Of a stretch of 64,000 nt of DNA, positions 26,391-35,250 are shown piece after piece (position 1 is the stretch's first letter; every line of letters begins with the position of its first letter). Position numbers and translations under genes: made by a program. The stretch is from Viridibacillus soli (lineage in GTDB: Bacteria > Bacillota > Bacilli > Bacillales_A > Planococcaceae): assembly GCF_016612995.1 (NCBI RefSeq), contig NZ_JAEOAH010000022.1, positions 1 to 64,000 on the forward strand. The letters run 5' to 3'. The notes beneath the pieces were generated by a model. That model was given only the letters and a program-made list of their open reading frames with translations, was not told the DNA's origin and did not search any database.

Positions 26391-26732
26391 TTAGTGTCTG
26401 CCAAAAAGACCTTTAAATGCTCCGTGACATGGTCTGTGACATGGTGATGGCATAGGGCAGTGTGTAGGAATACCTGGATCAACTATCATATTTTCAGTGG
26501 AATTAGTAACGTAATGGCGTGGAACATTAACGATGTGTTGTCTGTTTATAGTAACTGTAGGATGAATAACGGGAATTTCTCGCTCAACAAAGCAATCATT
26601 GAATTGGACTTGTGTAGGGCAGACGATTGGCTGTACGTGACCGTGATGGTGACCGTGATGGTGGCCGTGATGGTGGCCATGATGGTGGCCATGACAGCGA
26701 CACTGACCCTGGCAGTTGTTGTAGCATCTCAA
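26391..26732 (-). CDS. CotD-like spore coat protein, histidine-rich
   Basis: This 113-residue protein resembles CotD-type inner coat proteins: a Cys/His-rich N-terminus, then paired PIVCPTQVQF and HPTVTINRQHIVNVPRHYV with a histidine-rich, tandem HHHG stretch. The repeat stretch (about residues 13-31) arises from a 12-bp DNA repeat. The protein would bind metals and cross-link in the coat. The start is a TTG at 26732, five bases after GGAGGTGA; the ATG at 26747 overlaps that site. It sits between yhaM and prsA and is probably expressed in the mother cell, which I infer from family only. Confidence 0.75.
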   Translation of the reverse strand: MRCYNNCQGQCRCHGHHHGHHHGHHHGHHHGHVQPIVCPTQVQFNDCFVEREIPVIHPTVTINRQHIVNVPRHYVTNSTENMIVDPGIPTHCPMPSPCHRPCHGAFKGLFGRH

Positions 26733-26814
26733 AAGAATCACCTCCATTCAATGGTGTTGATACTATAACATGCGACAAGTTGAAAGTTTGAGGGGACAGA
26801 GGCCCGTATAATAA

Positions 26815-26853
26815 AAAAATACCTAATCCAACGTAATGGATTAGGTATTTTCA
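26815..26853. terminator. Terminator after prsA
   Basis: Stem AATACCTAATCCA...TGGATTAGGTATT; with T-tract on the minus strand side (A-run on plus). Confidence 0.9.
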
Positions 26854-26862
26854 AGAGGCTAA

Positions 26863-27750
26863 TTATTTTCCTTCAGTTTTTCCTTCAGCTGTATCATCAG
26901 TTAAAAATTGTTTTAGCGCATCTTTTAAGTCTTTATCTTTAATTTTCACGTCAGCAGCTTTGATTAATTCTTTAGCTTTTTCCATGAATTTATTTTGAGA
27001 TTCTTCAGTTCCAGCAAGTTTTTGTTTAATTTCATCTTTGCTATCTTTTAGAGAAGCAACGTCTTTAACTTCACGTGTGTCTTCTAATTTAATGATGTGA
27101 TAACCGTGAGTTGTTTTAATTGGTTCACTAATTTCACCTTTTTTAAGTGAGTAAGAGGCATCTGTAAATTCAGCAACCATTTTATCTGGTCCGTACCAAC
27201 CAAGTTCGCCGCCAGCTTCTTTTGAACCAGGGTCAGTTGAATATTTTTTAGCAAGTTTAGCAAAATCTTCGCCTTTATTTAATTTCGCTTTAACTTCTTT
27301 AGCTGTTGCTTCGTCAGCAACTAGAATATGGCTTGCTTTAACTTCTTTTTTCATACGTTCGTAGTATGCTTCGATGTCTTTATCAGAAATATCGATTGCT
27401 TTTTCTTGTAATAAAAGGATGCGGATGTAATTTTCTTTAAATTCTTTTTCTGTCCAGCCTTGAGTAGCTATAGTTTGTTCATAGCTTTCACCCATAAGAT
27501 CTTTTTGCTTTTTGAATTCTGCTTCTACTTCTTTATCAGTTACTTTGTATTTATCAGCTAAAACGCTTTTGATAACTAATGTTTGTAGCGTTTGAGTACC
27601 AGCTGAACTTTTCATTTCTTGATAAAGTTGCTCTTTTGTAATGTCTCCAGCTTTCGATTCAGCAACTATTTCATCACTAGAATTATTTCCACATGCAGCA
27701 AGAGCAAGAACAGATGCTGCGAGTGTTAATGTTAATACGGTTTTTTTCAT
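26863..27750 (-). CDS. prsA: PrsA foldase lipoprotein (parvulin PPIase)
   Basis: This 295-residue extracellular lipoprotein helps secreted proteins fold after Sec export. It has a signal peptide with lipobox LAAC (Cys20), an N-terminal chaperone region, a parvulin domain with VKASHILVADEATAKEV, GGELGWYG and TTHGYHIIKLE, and a lysine-rich C-terminal helix. Length matches B. subtilis PrsA (292 aa). I use ATG 27750 (MKKTVLTL) after GGGAGAGAT; nine residues upstream would spoil the signal peptide. It lies near yhaM and scoC as in B. subtilis. Confidence 0.95.
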   Translation of the reverse strand: MKKTVLTLTLAASVLALAACGNNSSDEIVAESKAGDITKEQLYQEMKSSAGTQTLQTLVIKSVLADKYKVTDKEVEAEFKKQKDLMGESYEQTIATQGWTEKEFKENYIRILLLQEKAIDISDKDIEAYYERMKKEVKASHILVADEATAKEVKAKLNKGEDFAKLAKKYSTDPGSKEAGGELGWYGPDKMVAEFTDASYSLKKGEISEPIKTTHGYHIIKLEDTREVKDVASLKDSKDEIKQKLAGTEESQNKFMEKAKELIKAADVKIKDKDLKDALKQFLTDDTAEGKTEGK

Positions 27751-27901
27751 CTTCAAAATCTCTCCCAACTTAGTCACTTACAAATAATGCAATTGTAACT
27801 ATAACACAAAACGAAAAAAAAAGAAAAAGGTTCCATATTCATTTAGCCTAAAACTGAAAAACACGCCTGCATAAGATAGCAAAGAGAGGGGGGGGCTAAT
27901 T

Positions 27902-28000
27902 ATGGGTAACGGTGGCGGATTTTCGCATGGTTCTGGCTTTGCTCTAGTTGTCGTGCTATTTATTTTGTTAATTATTGTGGGAGCGGCATTTATGTGCTAA
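27902..28000 (+). CDS. YjcZ-family sporulation peptide
   Basis: This 32-residue peptide (MGNGGGFSHGSGFALVVVLF, then a hydrophobic tail ending GAAFMC) matches the YjcZ/YhjZ-like family of tiny glycine-rich single-helix membrane peptides found in spore formers. It has a strong GAGAGGGGGGG ribosome site. It was too short for ordinary gene calling. A terminator follows. Expression in sporulation is inferred from the family. Confidence 0.8.
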   Translation: MGNGGGFSHGSGFALVVVLFILLIIVGAAFMC

Positions 28001-28016
28001 GCTCTCGGCAATAAGA

Positions 28017-28053
28017 AAGTCCATTTGCAGTGATGCGAATGGACTTTTTTATT
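28017..28053 (+). terminator. Terminator after the YjcZ-like gene
   Basis: Stem AGTCCATT...AATGGACT followed by six T residues. Confidence 0.85.
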
Positions 28054-28153
28054 TATGAATTTTCACTCCACTGATTTGAGGATGGAAGGACTAGCTAAAT
28101 GCCAATTTTACTCATGCAACTAGCTGTCTCTAATATCATAAAATGAACTCATA

Positions 28154-28336
28154 TTACACAGTAAACAGAATCTCCAAATAAAAAGAGATTAACAAAATGG
28201 TAATAAGTACATTTATAGTTCGGTATATTTTAGGTTGTTTTTCTTCGGGAATTTCCTTTTGCTCACAAAGAGCATACGTCATCCGGTTAATTTGAAACAA
28301 ATAAAACACCGAGAATAGGACGACAATGGCAATCAT
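28154..28336 (-). CDS. Small two-helix membrane protein, unknown function
   Basis: This 60-residue protein has two hydrophobic helices: MIAIVVLFSVFYLFQI at the start and INVLITILLISFYLEILF at the end, joined by a charged linker (EQKEIPEEKQPKIYR). A strong GAGGAGGAAA lies before the start; ATG 28336 or the adjacent TTG 28339 are both possible. It lies upstream of prsA in the same orientation, but a gap of about 400 bases and the opposite-strand YjcZ gene separate them. I do not recognise the family. Confidence 0.65.
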   Translation of the reverse strand: MIAIVVLFSVFYLFQINRMTYALCEQKEIPEEKQPKIYRTINVLITILLISFYLEILFTV

Positions 28337-28403
28337 CAAGTCTTTTCCTCCTCTCTATCTCTATCATAAGCATAACAAAAAAAGAACAGAAAAGACAAGT
28401 TAG

Positions 28404-28952
28404 TCATAAATGGTTGGACGATGGAATTAAGATTTCAAAGCCCTTGTCTGTTTCTTCAATCAATGCCGCTTTAGGTGAATGCATGAGATGTTTGACATAC
28501 AACAGATCAATTAAGCAAAGTCCACAGTGATAAGCCAGTAAAATCGAAAAATAATGTCTAAAGGATGGAAACATAATAGCTCCAATCACTAAAGCAAGAT
28601 TAAGCGCTATAAAAGGTACAAGCAAAGCAAATACATAGCGGTTCTTTAAAATCGGCTCATGAATACGCATTTGTAAAACGGGCAAGAAACCGTATTGCTT
28701 TTCAATAGAGAAACGCAAACATTTACGATATCTAAAAAGTGGCATAAAATGCAGTAGCTTATGAGCCGGATAAATCATCAATAAAACAAATAAAAATAAT
28801 GGGAATAAATGATCGGATAACGGACTTTCTTTATATATATTCAATGCTATATAAAAAACAGAAAATACGCTAATGACGATAATGGTAGACAATAAAAAAA
28901 TACGATCGTGGCCGTATTGTTTCTGTACATTAATGGTTTTCCAGCAATGCAT
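28404..28952 (-). CDS. DUF3267 family membrane protein (putative zincin)
   Basis: This 182-residue protein has about four membrane helices (around residues 20-37, 50-63, 108-130 and 136-152). It resembles the DUF3267 family of putative membrane metalloproteases. The expected HExxH-like site appears as AHKLLHFMP, an H-x3-H with Lys instead of Glu next to the first His, so catalysis is doubtful. GGAG lies ten bases before the ATG. It is located between scoC and prsA, a place where Bacillales often hold such a gene. The family call is moderate. Confidence 0.6.
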   Translation of the reverse strand: MHCWKTINVQKQYGHDRIFLLSTIIVISVFSVFYIALNIYKESPLSDHLFPLFLFVLLMIYPAHKLLHFMPLFRYRKCLRFSIEKQYGFLPVLQMRIHEPILKNRYVFALLVPFIALNLALVIGAIMFPSFRHYFSILLAYHCGLCLIDLLYVKHLMHSPKAALIEETDKGFEILIPSSNHL

Positions 28953-29116
28953 GTTACAGCATCTCCAATTTCAATAAAAATGATAATCTTCGAAACCTAA
29001 CATTAAAGCTTTTTAATAGGAAAATCAAGTAATTTAATATTAAAAAAAAGATAGCGTTTTCATACCTAATCATAGACTTATTGAAGCTATAATCAGGCAT
29101 GAAATTGTGTCGATTA

Positions 29117-29629
29117 TTATTCGATATTACGTAAAGAATCCTCAAAAATATCCATGAAATTATCACCGTAGATATTACGAATAATAGCCATTAAATCTAA
29201 TAATTCAGGAAATTTACCGTACATTTCTTTTAATGGAAGTGAGCCGTCAAGAACACTATGCTTCGATTGGCTATAATTCTCCATTAATTCTACTAGTAAT
29301 GACTGACCTTTTTCGGTGAGCTCCACATATGTATTTCTCTTATCGTCATTACGTTTAGAAAATACGAGCAAACCACGTTCCTCTAAATTTTTAGAGAAAT
29401 TGAATGCTGTTGAAACATGCATCACACCAAATTTTGCTATATCAGAGATCGATGCGCCTTCAAGATTGGAGGCAATCCATAATACATGGTGCTCATTGAT
29501 ATTCAAATCATATGGTTTGAGCCATGCTTGCCAGTCCTTCTCAACAGCTTTCCAAAGGGCCTTCGATAGCTGGGCGATTCTCTGGCTGTAAAGCATAGCT
29601 TCACGAACCGTATACAAGTCTTCAGACAT
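29117..29629 (-). CDS. scoC: MarR-family regulator ScoC (Hpr)
   Basis: This 170-residue winged-helix protein closely follows B. subtilis Hpr/Sco[34 protein letters not shown] and the recognition region [19 protein letters not shown]. ScoC represses proteases, peptide transporters and sporulation genes in the transition state. It is shorter than the B. subtilis protein (203 aa) because it lacks the charged C-terminal tail. ATG 29629 fits the family start; a further ATG at 29650 lacks support. It lies near yhaH and trpP as in B. subtilis. Confidence 0.93.
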   Translation of the reverse strand: MSEDLYTVREAMLYSQRIAQLSKALWKAVEKDWQAWLKPYDLNINEHHVLWIASNLEGASISDIAKFGVMHVSTAFNFSKNLEERGLLVFSKRNDDKRNTYVELTEKGQSLLVELMENYSQSKHSVLDGSLPLKEMYGKFPELLDLMAIIRNIYGDNFMDIFEDSLRNIE

Positions 29630-29779
29630 AGCTATCACCAACTTTCGCAATTTTCTAATATTATAACATTATTTGTAAATAATAAACAATCATTATTCGA
29701 GATAAAATAAGACAAAGTAGATGATTTCAATCAGTTTAATTATTTCTAAATAAAAATATACTTTTATCGCAAAAAAATA

Positions 29780-30163
29780 TTAAGTGTTTTTACCTCTTTT
29801 ACGATTTTGGAACTCAGATAAATGCTTTTCAATTTCTTCTACAGTGTTTTGTAGGGAAGCAATTTCTTGTTGCAAGTTATCCTGAATTGGAGAGGTTTCA
29901 GTTTGCCAAGAGGCGATGGATTCCTTTGTATCTTCAACGAATTTAGGAATTGTTTGTTTGGCTTCGTGTTTTATGTCGTCAATAGACCCTTTAATATTTT
30001 GCATTTGATCTTTAATATCCGCTAGCTTATTTTGATAATCCTCTTTAGTAACTTGCAATGAGGATCTGAAGTCTTTGCCTGATTGTGGTGTAGATAATAG
30101 AACGGTTACTACACCGCCTATAACACCAGTTGTTAAGCCAATAAAAAATGTAGATGCTTTCAT
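29780..30163 (-). CDS. yhaH: YtxH-domain protein YhaH
   Basis: This 127-residue protein has an N-terminal glycine-rich membrane helix (FFIGLTTGVIGGVVTVLLS) followed by STPQSGKDFR, the YtxH-type signature, and a long coiled-coil tail with heptads. Such proteins are membrane-anchored general-stress or sporulation-related proteins of unclear activity. It occupies the yhaH position between scoC and trpP. The ATG follows AAGGAGAAG. Confidence 0.85.
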   Translation of the reverse strand: MKASTFFIGLTTGVIGGVVTVLLSTPQSGKDFRSSLQVTKEDYQNKLADIKDQMQNIKGSIDDIKHEAKQTIPKFVEDTKESIASWQTETSPIQDNLQQEIASLQNTVEEIEKHLSEFQNRKRGKNT

Positions 30164-30232
30164 AATAAATCTTCTCCTTCCTCTCTTAACTATAACCTTT
30201 TCTTACTATAATAAAACATGATTTAAAAAAAA

Positions 30233-30267
30233 TGAAGAGCCCTCCTTAGAATTGGAGGGCTCTTCAA
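30233..30267. terminator. Terminator after trpP
   Basis: Stem GAAGAGCCCTCC...GGAGGGCTCTTC directly beyond the trpP stop, with A-run on the plus strand giving U-residues in the transcript. Confidence 0.9.
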
Positions 30268-30795
30268 TTAAGCATGTGTTAAAGATGTATCGAATTTCGA
30301 ACGTTTAACTAAATTAATGATGATTGGATAAATAATAATAAATGCTACGACGTTAATGGCAACAGCGGGTAGTACAACTGTTAAGAATAAAGCTGTAAAT
30401 GGAATCTTCGCACCAACGATTAGTATCGCAGAACCTAAGAACACACTTCCTGAAATGATTGTACCTGCACCAGCAAGAACCGCTGAAACAGCAATTTTCT
30501 GAGCGAATCTTCGTAATAATACAACCGCTGCATAGAAAATAAATGCTGTGACAAATTTATCGATGATATTCGGTACAAATCCAGCAGGGAATGTTGAAAA
30601 TAGACCTGAAATCACGCCTGTTGTTACTGCTAGCAAAAAAACTTCCTTAACACCTGGGAATAATAAAATGCCGATGAACATCATCGTTAGCATGAAGTCT
30701 GGCTTCATACCACCATTAAATCCCGGGATTACGACATATAATGCCGCACCTACACCAACTAAAAGGGCCATTAAAACTAAATTCTTCGTATTCAT
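30268..30795 (-). CDS. trpP: Tryptophan transporter TrpP
   Basis: This 175-residue integral membrane protein with about five helices matches TrpP (YhaG): VVIPGFNGGMKPDFMLTMMF, GILLFPGVKEVFLLAV and PAGFVPNIIDKFVTAF are characteristic. It imports tryptophan. In B. subtilis trpP translation is repressed by TRAP binding to (G/U)AG repeats. Here the leader contains GAG, TAG, GAG and GAG triplets between about 30796 and 30830 near the ribosome site, but too few and irregularly spaced for a confident TRAP site. Confidence 0.92.
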   Translation of the reverse strand: MNTKNLVLMALLVGVGAALYVVIPGFNGGMKPDFMLTMMFIGILLFPGVKEVFLLAVTTGVISGLFSTFPAGFVPNIIDKFVTAFIFYAAVVLLRRFAQKIAVSAVLAGAGTIISGSVFLGSAILIVGAKIPFTALFLTVVLPAVAINVVAFIIIYPIIINLVKRSKFDTSLTHA

Positions 30796-30945
30796 TTCTC
30801 ATCTCTCCTATAGCTACACTGAGCTCAACTTTTGTTATTTCCTTCCGTATCCTCGTGATCGGAAGCGAAACTTACACATGATTTTACATGTAAATATTCT
30901 GAAAATCAACACTATTATTTAATAGTATTGATGGTAAGTACAATT

Positions 30946-31371
30946 TTACTTGTTTAGATGTTCTTTAATTTTCTCCGCTAAGTCAGCTAAAATTGCTGGT
31001 GTATATTCATCTTGTTTTGTATTCCATGTAGGTTTAAATCCATCTGTTTCATCATATCTTGGTATGAAGTGCAAATGGAAGTGGAAAATAGTTTGTCCAG
31101 CAGCTTCACCATTATTATTTAATAAGTTCATACCAGCAGGATCGAATGTATCTTTGATAGCGTTAGCAATTCTAGGTGCGACTGAAAATAGATTTGCAGC
31201 TACTTCAGAAGACATTTCAAAAACATTTGCCACATGCTCTTTAGGAATTAGTAATGTATGACCTTTCGATAAAGGGCCGATATCCATAAAGGCATAGACA
31301 AATTCGTCTTCATAAACTTTCGTGCTAGGGATTGAACCATCGATAATTTTACAAAATAAACAATCGCTCAT
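30946..31371 (-). CDS. hit: HIT-family hydrolase Hit
   Basis: This 141-residue protein of the histidine-triad family hydrolyses nucleotide phosphoramidates or dinucleotides. It has the zinc CxxC (DCLFCKII) and the triad FHFHLHFIP near residue 100, plus LLNNNGEAAGQTIFH. I use ATG 31371 (MSDCLF) eight bases after AAAGGTG; the upstream residues MKNKMMKG are outside the family start. It is divergent from ecsA, as in B. subtilis. Confidence 0.93.
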   Translation of the reverse strand: MSDCLFCKIIDGSIPSTKVYEDEFVYAFMDIGPLSKGHTLLIPKEHVANVFEMSSEVAANLFSVAPRIANAIKDTFDPAGMNLLNNNGEAAGQTIFHFHLHFIPRYDETDGFKPTWNTKQDEYTPAILADLAEKIKEHLNK

Positions 31372-31474
31372 TAAAAACACACCTTTCATCATTTTGTTTT
31401 TCATTTTACCATATTGATAACTGCTAGATTGCGAAAATTTTGATAAACTGTAAGAAGAATAGGAGTGACGAGGA

Positions 31475-32215
31475 ATGACAGTATTAGAATTACAATCCGT
31501 AACAGGTGGTTATACGAGAAAGCCTGTTATCCATGATCTATCTTTTGCAATTCAACCTGGAGAACTAGTCGGACTAATCGGACTGAATGGAGCAGGGAAA
31601 AGTACGACAATAAAACACATTATCGGATTAATGACGCCTAAAAGTGGGGACATTCTTTTGAATGGGGTATCTTTAAAGGGAAATATGGATCAATATCGTT
31701 CTTCATTTTCATATATTCCAGAAACACCTGTACTATATAATGAGTTAACGTTAAAAGAACATTTAGAACTAACGGCAATGGCATACGGTTTAGATGAAGA
31801 GACATTAAAAGAACGTTCAGAACCTTTATTAAAAGAATTCCGTATGGAAAAACGATTAAACTGGTTTCCGTCGCATTTTTCAAAAGGGATGCGTCAAAAG
31901 GTGATGATTATGTGTGCCTTTTTAGTAAATCCATCACTGTATATTATTGATGAGCCTTTTTTAGGACTTGATCCGCTTGGTATTCAATCATTATTAGATC
32001 AAATGGATGAGAAAAAAAGGAACGGATCATCGATTTTAATGTCTACACATATTTTATCGACGGCTGAAAAACATTGTGACCGTATTTTACTGTTACATAA
32101 TGGCCGACTTCGCGCACAAGGGACAATGAATGATTTACGCCATGCTTTCCATATGCCAGGTGCGACATTAGATGATTTATATATCGCCATGACGAAGGAG
32201 CAAGACGATGAATAA
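31475..32215 (+). CDS. ecsA: ABC transporter ATPase EcsA
   Basis: This 246-residue ATPase has Walker A GLNGAGKST, Q-loop region YIPETP, a signature SKGMRQKVMIM and Walker B LYIIDEPFLGLDP. EcsA with EcsB forms an ABC transporter needed in B. subtilis for protein secretion, competence and sporulation, linked to site-2 protease activity on membrane peptides. It overlaps ecsB by eight bases. The third gene, ecsC, usual in B. subtilis, is absent here. Confidence 0.94.
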   Translation: MTVLELQSVTGGYTRKPVIHDLSFAIQPGELVGLIGLNGAGKSTTIKHIIGLMTPKSGDILLNGVSLKGNMDQYRSSFSYIPETPVLYNELTLKEHLELTAMAYGLDEETLKERSEPLLKEFRMEKRLNWFPSHFSKGMRQKVMIMCAFLVNPSLYIIDEPFLGLDPLGIQSLLDQMDEKKRNGSSILMSTHILSTAEKHCDRILLLHNGRLRAQGTMNDLRHAFHMPGATLDDLYIAMTKEQDDE

Positions 32216-33389
32216 CTTGTATGATGTGTGGCGTACACGCTTCTTTCATTATATAAATGAAGTGCAAAAGTATATGAAATATGTGTTCACGGGACATATG
32301 GCAATTGTGTTTGTGTTCATAATCGGTGCAGGTGGGTACCAATATAGTGAGTGGTTAAAAACGAATCCAACAAATTTTCCAGCAATTTTAGTGACAGCTA
32401 TCGTAGTAGGTTTGCTATTAGCGTTTAGTAGTCCGACAACTTTAATTCGTGAACCTGACCAAGTGTATTTATTGCCACTTGAGACAAAGCTTCCGATTTA
32501 TTTAAAGAAGGCTCTCAATTGGACATTTTGGTCACAAATTCTTGTCGTTGTTATTCCGTTTATCGTAGCGCTTCCGATGCTAAAACAGTTAGGACAAGTG
32601 TCTACTTCAACAATTGGTTTAACATTTATATTTGTTGTGTTGATGAAATGGTGGAATGTACAAGTGGATTTTGCATTTCGTTGGGCGAATCGAGGACATG
32701 CAGTATGGGGAGATCGCCTTGTTCGTGCGTTAATATCCATTACAGTGATTACATCCGTCTTACATATGAATGTGTGGATGATGCTCATTGTTGCCATTCC
32801 AGTAGTCTATTATGGTTTTACTTGGATGAAGCAAAAGACGTTGTATCCATTCCCGTATGAGCATTTTGTGAAGCTTGAGCAAAATCGTATGTTACGCCTT
32901 TATCGTTTCGCTAATTACTTTACAGATGTGCCGCATATTCACGGCAGCATTAAACGTCGTCAGTGGTTGGATGCACTATATAAAATGGTACCTTTCAATA
33001 AGGAAAATACACAAGCATATTTAGTGTTCCGCACCTTTGTCCGGACGGATGACCATTTCTATTTATGGGTGCGTTTAACGGCAATTTCAGCACTAGGTGC
33101 ATTTTTCATAAACATGCCTGTAGCTGTCGTAATCTTTTTAGCAGCACTTGCATTTGCAACTGCAATTCAGCTGAAGCAAGCATTAATTTCTGCAACAGAT
33201 TTCAGCATGTATATGCTTTATCCACTGCCAGCAGCCTACCGTAAATTAGCGGTACATAAAATGGTCCGTGTTGCGAATATTGTACAAGCAGTAATCGTCT
33301 TAATTTGCGGTATAGGCAATCCGTTATTTTATGTAGGGCCAATCATAATGTTAGTCGTTGGCGAGCTAACCTTAAGAATGACAAAATAA
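32208..33389 (+). CDS. ecsB: ABC transporter permease EcsB
   Basis: This 393-residue polytopic membrane protein has paired N-terminal helices (about 28-75), further helices around 100-200 and a C-terminal cluster (about 280-385). The start MNNLYDVWRTRF and the motif RDPDQVYLLPL-like EPDQVYLLPLE fit EcsB. It is the membrane partner of EcsA, with overlapping genes. A terminator follows at 33393-33431, so ecsC was lost or lies elsewhere. Confidence 0.9.
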   Translation: MNNLYDVWRTRFFHYINEVQKYMKYVFTGHMAIVFVFIIGAGGYQYSEWLKTNPTNFPAILVTAIVVGLLLAFSSPTTLIREPDQVYLLPLETKLPIYLKKALNWTFWSQILVVVIPFIVALPMLKQLGQVSTSTIGLTFIFVVLMKWWNVQVDFAFRWANRGHAVWGDRLVRALISITVITSVLHMNVWMMLIVAIPVVYYGFTWMKQKTLYPFPYEHFVKLEQNRMLRLYRFANYFTDVPHIHGSIKRRQWLDALYKMVPFNKENTQAYLVFRTFVRTDDHFYLWVRLTAISALGAFFINMPVAVVIFLAALAFATAIQLKQALISATDFSMYMLYPLPAAYRKLAVHKMVRVANIVQAVIVLICGIGNPLFYVGPIIMLVVGELTLRMTK

Positions 33390-33392
33390 AAC

Positions 33393-33431
33393 GAAAATCC
33401 TGAGACAAAGAAAATGTCTCAGGATTTTTTT
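33393..33431. terminator. Bidirectional terminator between ecsB and yhaA
   Basis: Stem AAATCCTGAGACA...TGTCTCAGGATTT with T-run on the plus side. Confidence 0.92.
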
Positions 33432-34599
33432 ATAGATTTTGATAATCAAGTACAGCTGCACCTAAAGTTTTAGCAGCAATTAACATAGCTTCTTCACGAA
33501 AATTAAATTTTGGATGGTGATGTGGATAAGCTGTACCTTCAGGCATTGCTCCTGTGAAGAAAAATACACCGGGTACTTTTTCTAGATAGTATGAAAAATC
33601 TTCTCCAACCATAAGAGGAGCACATTCTAACGATGCATTTACGCCAGGAATATCCTTTGCAATATCGGATAAGAAAGCGGCTTCTTTCTCATGATTGACA
33701 ACAGGTGGATAGCCTCTTAAGAAATTGAATGTGTATGAACAGTTAGCGGCAAGGCAAGTACCTTTTACAATACGCTCAATTTCAGCTTCCACTATATCAC
33801 GAACTTCAGGTGAAAATGTGCGTACAGTGCCTGACATTTTAGCTTCTCCTGCAATAACATTAAAAGCGTCACCTGCGTTGAAGGAACCAATTGTTACAAC
33901 TGCTGATTTAATAGGATCTACTCGACGGGAGACGATTTGCTGTATATATGTAATAAGCTGAGCCCCAATTGTTACGGCATCAATCGTATCTTGTGGCATT
34001 GCACCATGCCCACCGCGACCTTGTATTGTAATTTCAAAGCGATCTGCTGAAGCCATCATTGGTCCTGGACGATGTTCAATAGTGCCGAATGGCGTTTGTG
34101 ACCATAGATGTGTGCCAAAAATAGCATCTACACCATTTAAGCAACCAGCTTCTACCATAGGTTTTGCTCCGCCTGGCGCCATCTCTTCGGCATGCTGATG
34201 TATAATGACGTATTCACCAGCTAGATGATCGCGCATTTCATGAAGTGATTTTGCTAATTGTAGCAATGTGGCTGTATGACCATCATGGCCGCAAGCATGC
34301 ATAGCACCAGCAATAGTTGATTTATAAGAAATATCATTCATTTCTTGAATAGGGAGTGCATCAAAATCTGCTCGCAAAGCAATTGTTTTACCTGGCTTTG
34401 TGCCTTTGATACGAGCAACAACACCGTTGCCACCAACATTCGCTTCATAAGAAACACCTAATTGATCGTAAAATTGTTGTATATACTTAGCAGTTTCAGT
34501 TTCTTCAAATGAAACCTCAGGATGCATATGTAAATAACGACGAATTTGCACCATGTCTTGATAAGAATTATCTAATTTTTCGAATAATTGTAGCTTCAT
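33430..34599 (-). CDS. yhaA: M20-family amidohydrolase YhaA
   Basis: This 389-residue metal-dependent amidohydrolase belongs to the aminoacylase/hippurate hydrolase branch of peptidase family M20. Metal and catalytic residues lie in HMHPEVSFEE, MHACGHDGHTA (about residue 102), HQHAEEMAPGG and HHHPKFNF near the C-terminus; GGHGAMPQDTIDA lies in the dimerisation lid. It cleaves N-acyl amino acids in the cytoplasm. The position after ecs matches B. subtilis yhaA. The start ATG at 34599 follows a weak AGGTATAAAA. Confidence 0.9.
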   Translation of the reverse strand: MKLQLFEKLDNSYQDMVQIRRYLHMHPEVSFEETETAKYIQQFYDQLGVSYEANVGGNGVVARIKGTKPGKTIALRADFDALPIQEMNDISYKSTIAGAMHACGHDGHTATLLQLAKSLHEMRDHLAGEYVIIHQHAEEMAPGGAKPMVEAGCLNGVDAIFGTHLWSQTPFGTIEHRPGPMMASADRFEITIQGRGGHGAMPQDTIDAVTIGAQLITYIQQIVSRRVDPIKSAVVTIGSFNAGDAFNVIAGEAKMSGTVRTFSPEVRDIVEAEIERIVKGTCLAANCSYTFNFLRGYPPVVNHEKEAAFLSDIAKDIPGVNASLECAPLMVGEDFSYYLEKVPGVFFFTGAMPEGTAYPHHHPKFNFREEAMLIAAKTLGAAVLDYQNL

Positions 34600-34644
34600 T
34601 TTTATACCTCACTAATATGATATTAAGTTTGCTTTGCATTTATT

Positions 34645-34677
34645 ATAACAAAAAAAGCCGAGCGCTGGACTCGACTT
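34645..34677 (-). terminator. Probable terminator after hmoB
   Basis: On the minus strand AAGTCGAG...CTCGGCTT forms an imperfect hairpin (one mismatch) followed by TTTTTT. Confidence 0.6.
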
Positions 34678-34683
34678 AAATGA

Positions 34684-35202
34684 TTAATCTTCATTTTCTT
34701 CAATTTTGGCAGTTGTATAAGTTGTTACATAAGGTTTACTTGTGAAAATGTTGCGATTATCAGTACCATCTGAAGTACTCTGATTTTCATGAGCTTCTTT
34801 AAATGCCTTTGATGTTTTCCACGCTTCAAATGAAGCAGGACCAGACCATTCTGATGCGACAATATAAGTTTCAGAATTTAGCGGTTTAAGTAAGCGATAT
34901 GCTTTGAAGCCGGGCTCATCCTCAATAGCGCGTGAGCGACTTAAAAAGCGATGTTCGAATATTGGCCGTCCTTCATCAGAAACCGGAATATTGTTGAAGA
35001 CAAAAAATCCTTGCTCCTCTAATTCGTTCGTTGAATCCAATACTTCGTAGCGACGAGGTGTTTGGAATACCGACTTTCCTGCTGTCTCATGAAGCAACAC
35101 AGAGTTACCTGCACCGTGTAGCACAATCATTTTTTCATTAGGGTATTTTTTTCGTAGGCTTTCCATGAATTCAGGTGTTCCAGATGTTAAATAAATATTC
35201 AT
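34684..35202 (-). CDS. hmoB: Heme-degrading monooxygenase HmoB (YhgC)
   Basis: This 172-residue protein has an N-terminal extension and a C-terminal antibiotic-biosynthesis-monooxygenase fold with PGFKAYRLL and IVASEWSGPASFEAWKTS, then HENQ, as in YhgC/HmoB. The family opens heme and releases iron. It starts at ATG 35202, about 7 bases after GGAGGCGG. It is adjacent to the late heme genes, as yhgC is in B. subtilis, so heme synthesis and breakdown are neighbours here. Confidence 0.87.
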   Translation of the reverse strand: MNIYLTSGTPEFMESLRKKYPNEKMIVLHGAGNSVLLHETAGKSVFQTPRRYEVLDSTNELEEQGFFVFNNIPVSDEGRPIFEHRFLSRSRAIEDEPGFKAYRLLKPLNSETYIVASEWSGPASFEAWKTSKAFKEAHENQSTSDGTDNRNIFTSKPYVTTYTTAKIEENED

Positions 35203-35250
35203 CAATACCGCCTCCTGTTTAATTCGAATGTTCTTAAGTGTCTACAGCAA

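Noticed and set aside
30796-30945. TRAP-binding site in the trpP leader
   Set aside because: Only about four GAG/TAG triplets with irregular spacing; too few for a TRAP site by inspection.
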